Source of the DNA: CAYGWP01 sp964353455
Lineage (GTDB): Bacteria; Planctomycetota; Phycisphaerae; FEN-1346
Reading direction: 5' to 3'
Assembly: GCA_964353455.1 (NCBI GenBank)
Contig: CAYGWP010000131.1
Coordinates: 1-7,079 of the forward strand
Length of the DNA: 7,079 nucleotides
The position numbers and the translations under genes were made by a program. Positions 7,006-7,079 of this stretch are shown one piece after another. The notes under the pieces are model-generated. The model was not told the DNA's origin. It saw nothing but the letters and a program-made list of their open reading frames with translations, and ran no database searches. How positions within the stretch are numbered: the first letter of the stretch is position 1; the number at the start of each line of letters is the position of its first letter.

Positions 7006-7079
7006 TCAAACCCGCCTTGCGGCATCATAAGTCTTCAGGCACTGCGTTACCTTGGGGGTGGCATGGTCACGCGCTTCTG
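7006..7079 (-). CDS. Possible 3' end of an upstream gene (edge of window)
   Basis: A minus-strand frame is open from the window edge for 23 codons and stops at TGA (7008-7006), ending in LKTYDAARRV. If real, the upstream gene would stop about 30 bases before the GTG start of the 802-residue protein, in keeping with an operon. A second frame ends at TAA 7049-7047 (ending TMPPPR) and is an equal candidate. Twenty-three open codons in GC-rich DNA are expected often by chance, and nothing is recognisable. No clear promoter is seen: a TATGAT hexamer on the minus strand lacks a matching -35 box. Confidence 0.28.
   Translation of the reverse strand, partial: EARDHATPKVTQCLKTYDAARRV

Noticed and set aside
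7012..7022. Small hairpin CCGC-CTT-GCGG as a terminator before the 802-residue gene
   Set aside because: The stem is only 4 bp with no proper T-run, and it would overlap a possible reading frame. Too weak to call.
7063..7079. Possible start of a divergent plus-strand gene (ATG at 7063 after a G-rich stretch)
   Set aside because: Only five codons are visible and the G-run is not a good Shine-Dalgarno, so it cannot be supported.

Overview
The window is a high-GC bacterial segment (by eye about two-thirds G+C) in which every supported gene lies on the minus strand, so transcription runs from high to low coordinates. The protein families (PQQ-like beta-propeller, BNR_4 propeller, DUF1080, DUF4838), the heavy use of exported proteins, and an intergenic inverted array of a GTGGATT-type heptamer best fit an uncultured member of the Planctomycetota or wider PVC group. 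This is an inference from gene content; there is no rRNA or marker gene here.

In transcription order: (1) 7003-7079 is an edge region that may hold the last codons of an upstream gene. (2) 4567-6975 encodes an 802-residue exported, mostly helical protein that I do not recognise; I prefer a GTG start that places a good Shine-Dalgarno and a signal peptide correctly. (3) 4397-4566 is the only sizeable non-coding gap. Most of it is a roughly 145-bp inverted-repeat element built from 7-bp tandem repeats around a GC-rich core. (4) 3647-4396 encodes a DUF1080 (3-keto-disaccharide hydrolase type) lipoprotein. (5) 2230-3627 encodes an exported BNR_4 beta-propeller protein, 19 bp downstream. (6) 200-2209 encodes an exported DUF4838 protein, 20 bp further on. 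(7) 1-203 is the start of a PQQ-like beta-propeller protein whose ATG overlaps the DUF4838 stop codon (ATGA); it runs off the window.

Genes 4 to 7 are tightly packed, with 19- and 20-bp gaps and then a 4-bp overlap. They are very likely one operon. All four products carry export signals, and three of the families are linked to carbohydrate binding or cleavage, so the unit looks like a small extracytoplasmic glycan-processing cassette. No transporter, sulfatase or regulator is visible in the window, so the substrate cannot be named. The 802-residue gene may belong to the same transcript, but the repeat element separates it from the rest.

I see no tRNA, rRNA, CRISPR array, transposase or convincing sigma-70 promoter. 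The most unusual items are the heptamer inverted-repeat element and the orphan 802-residue protein.
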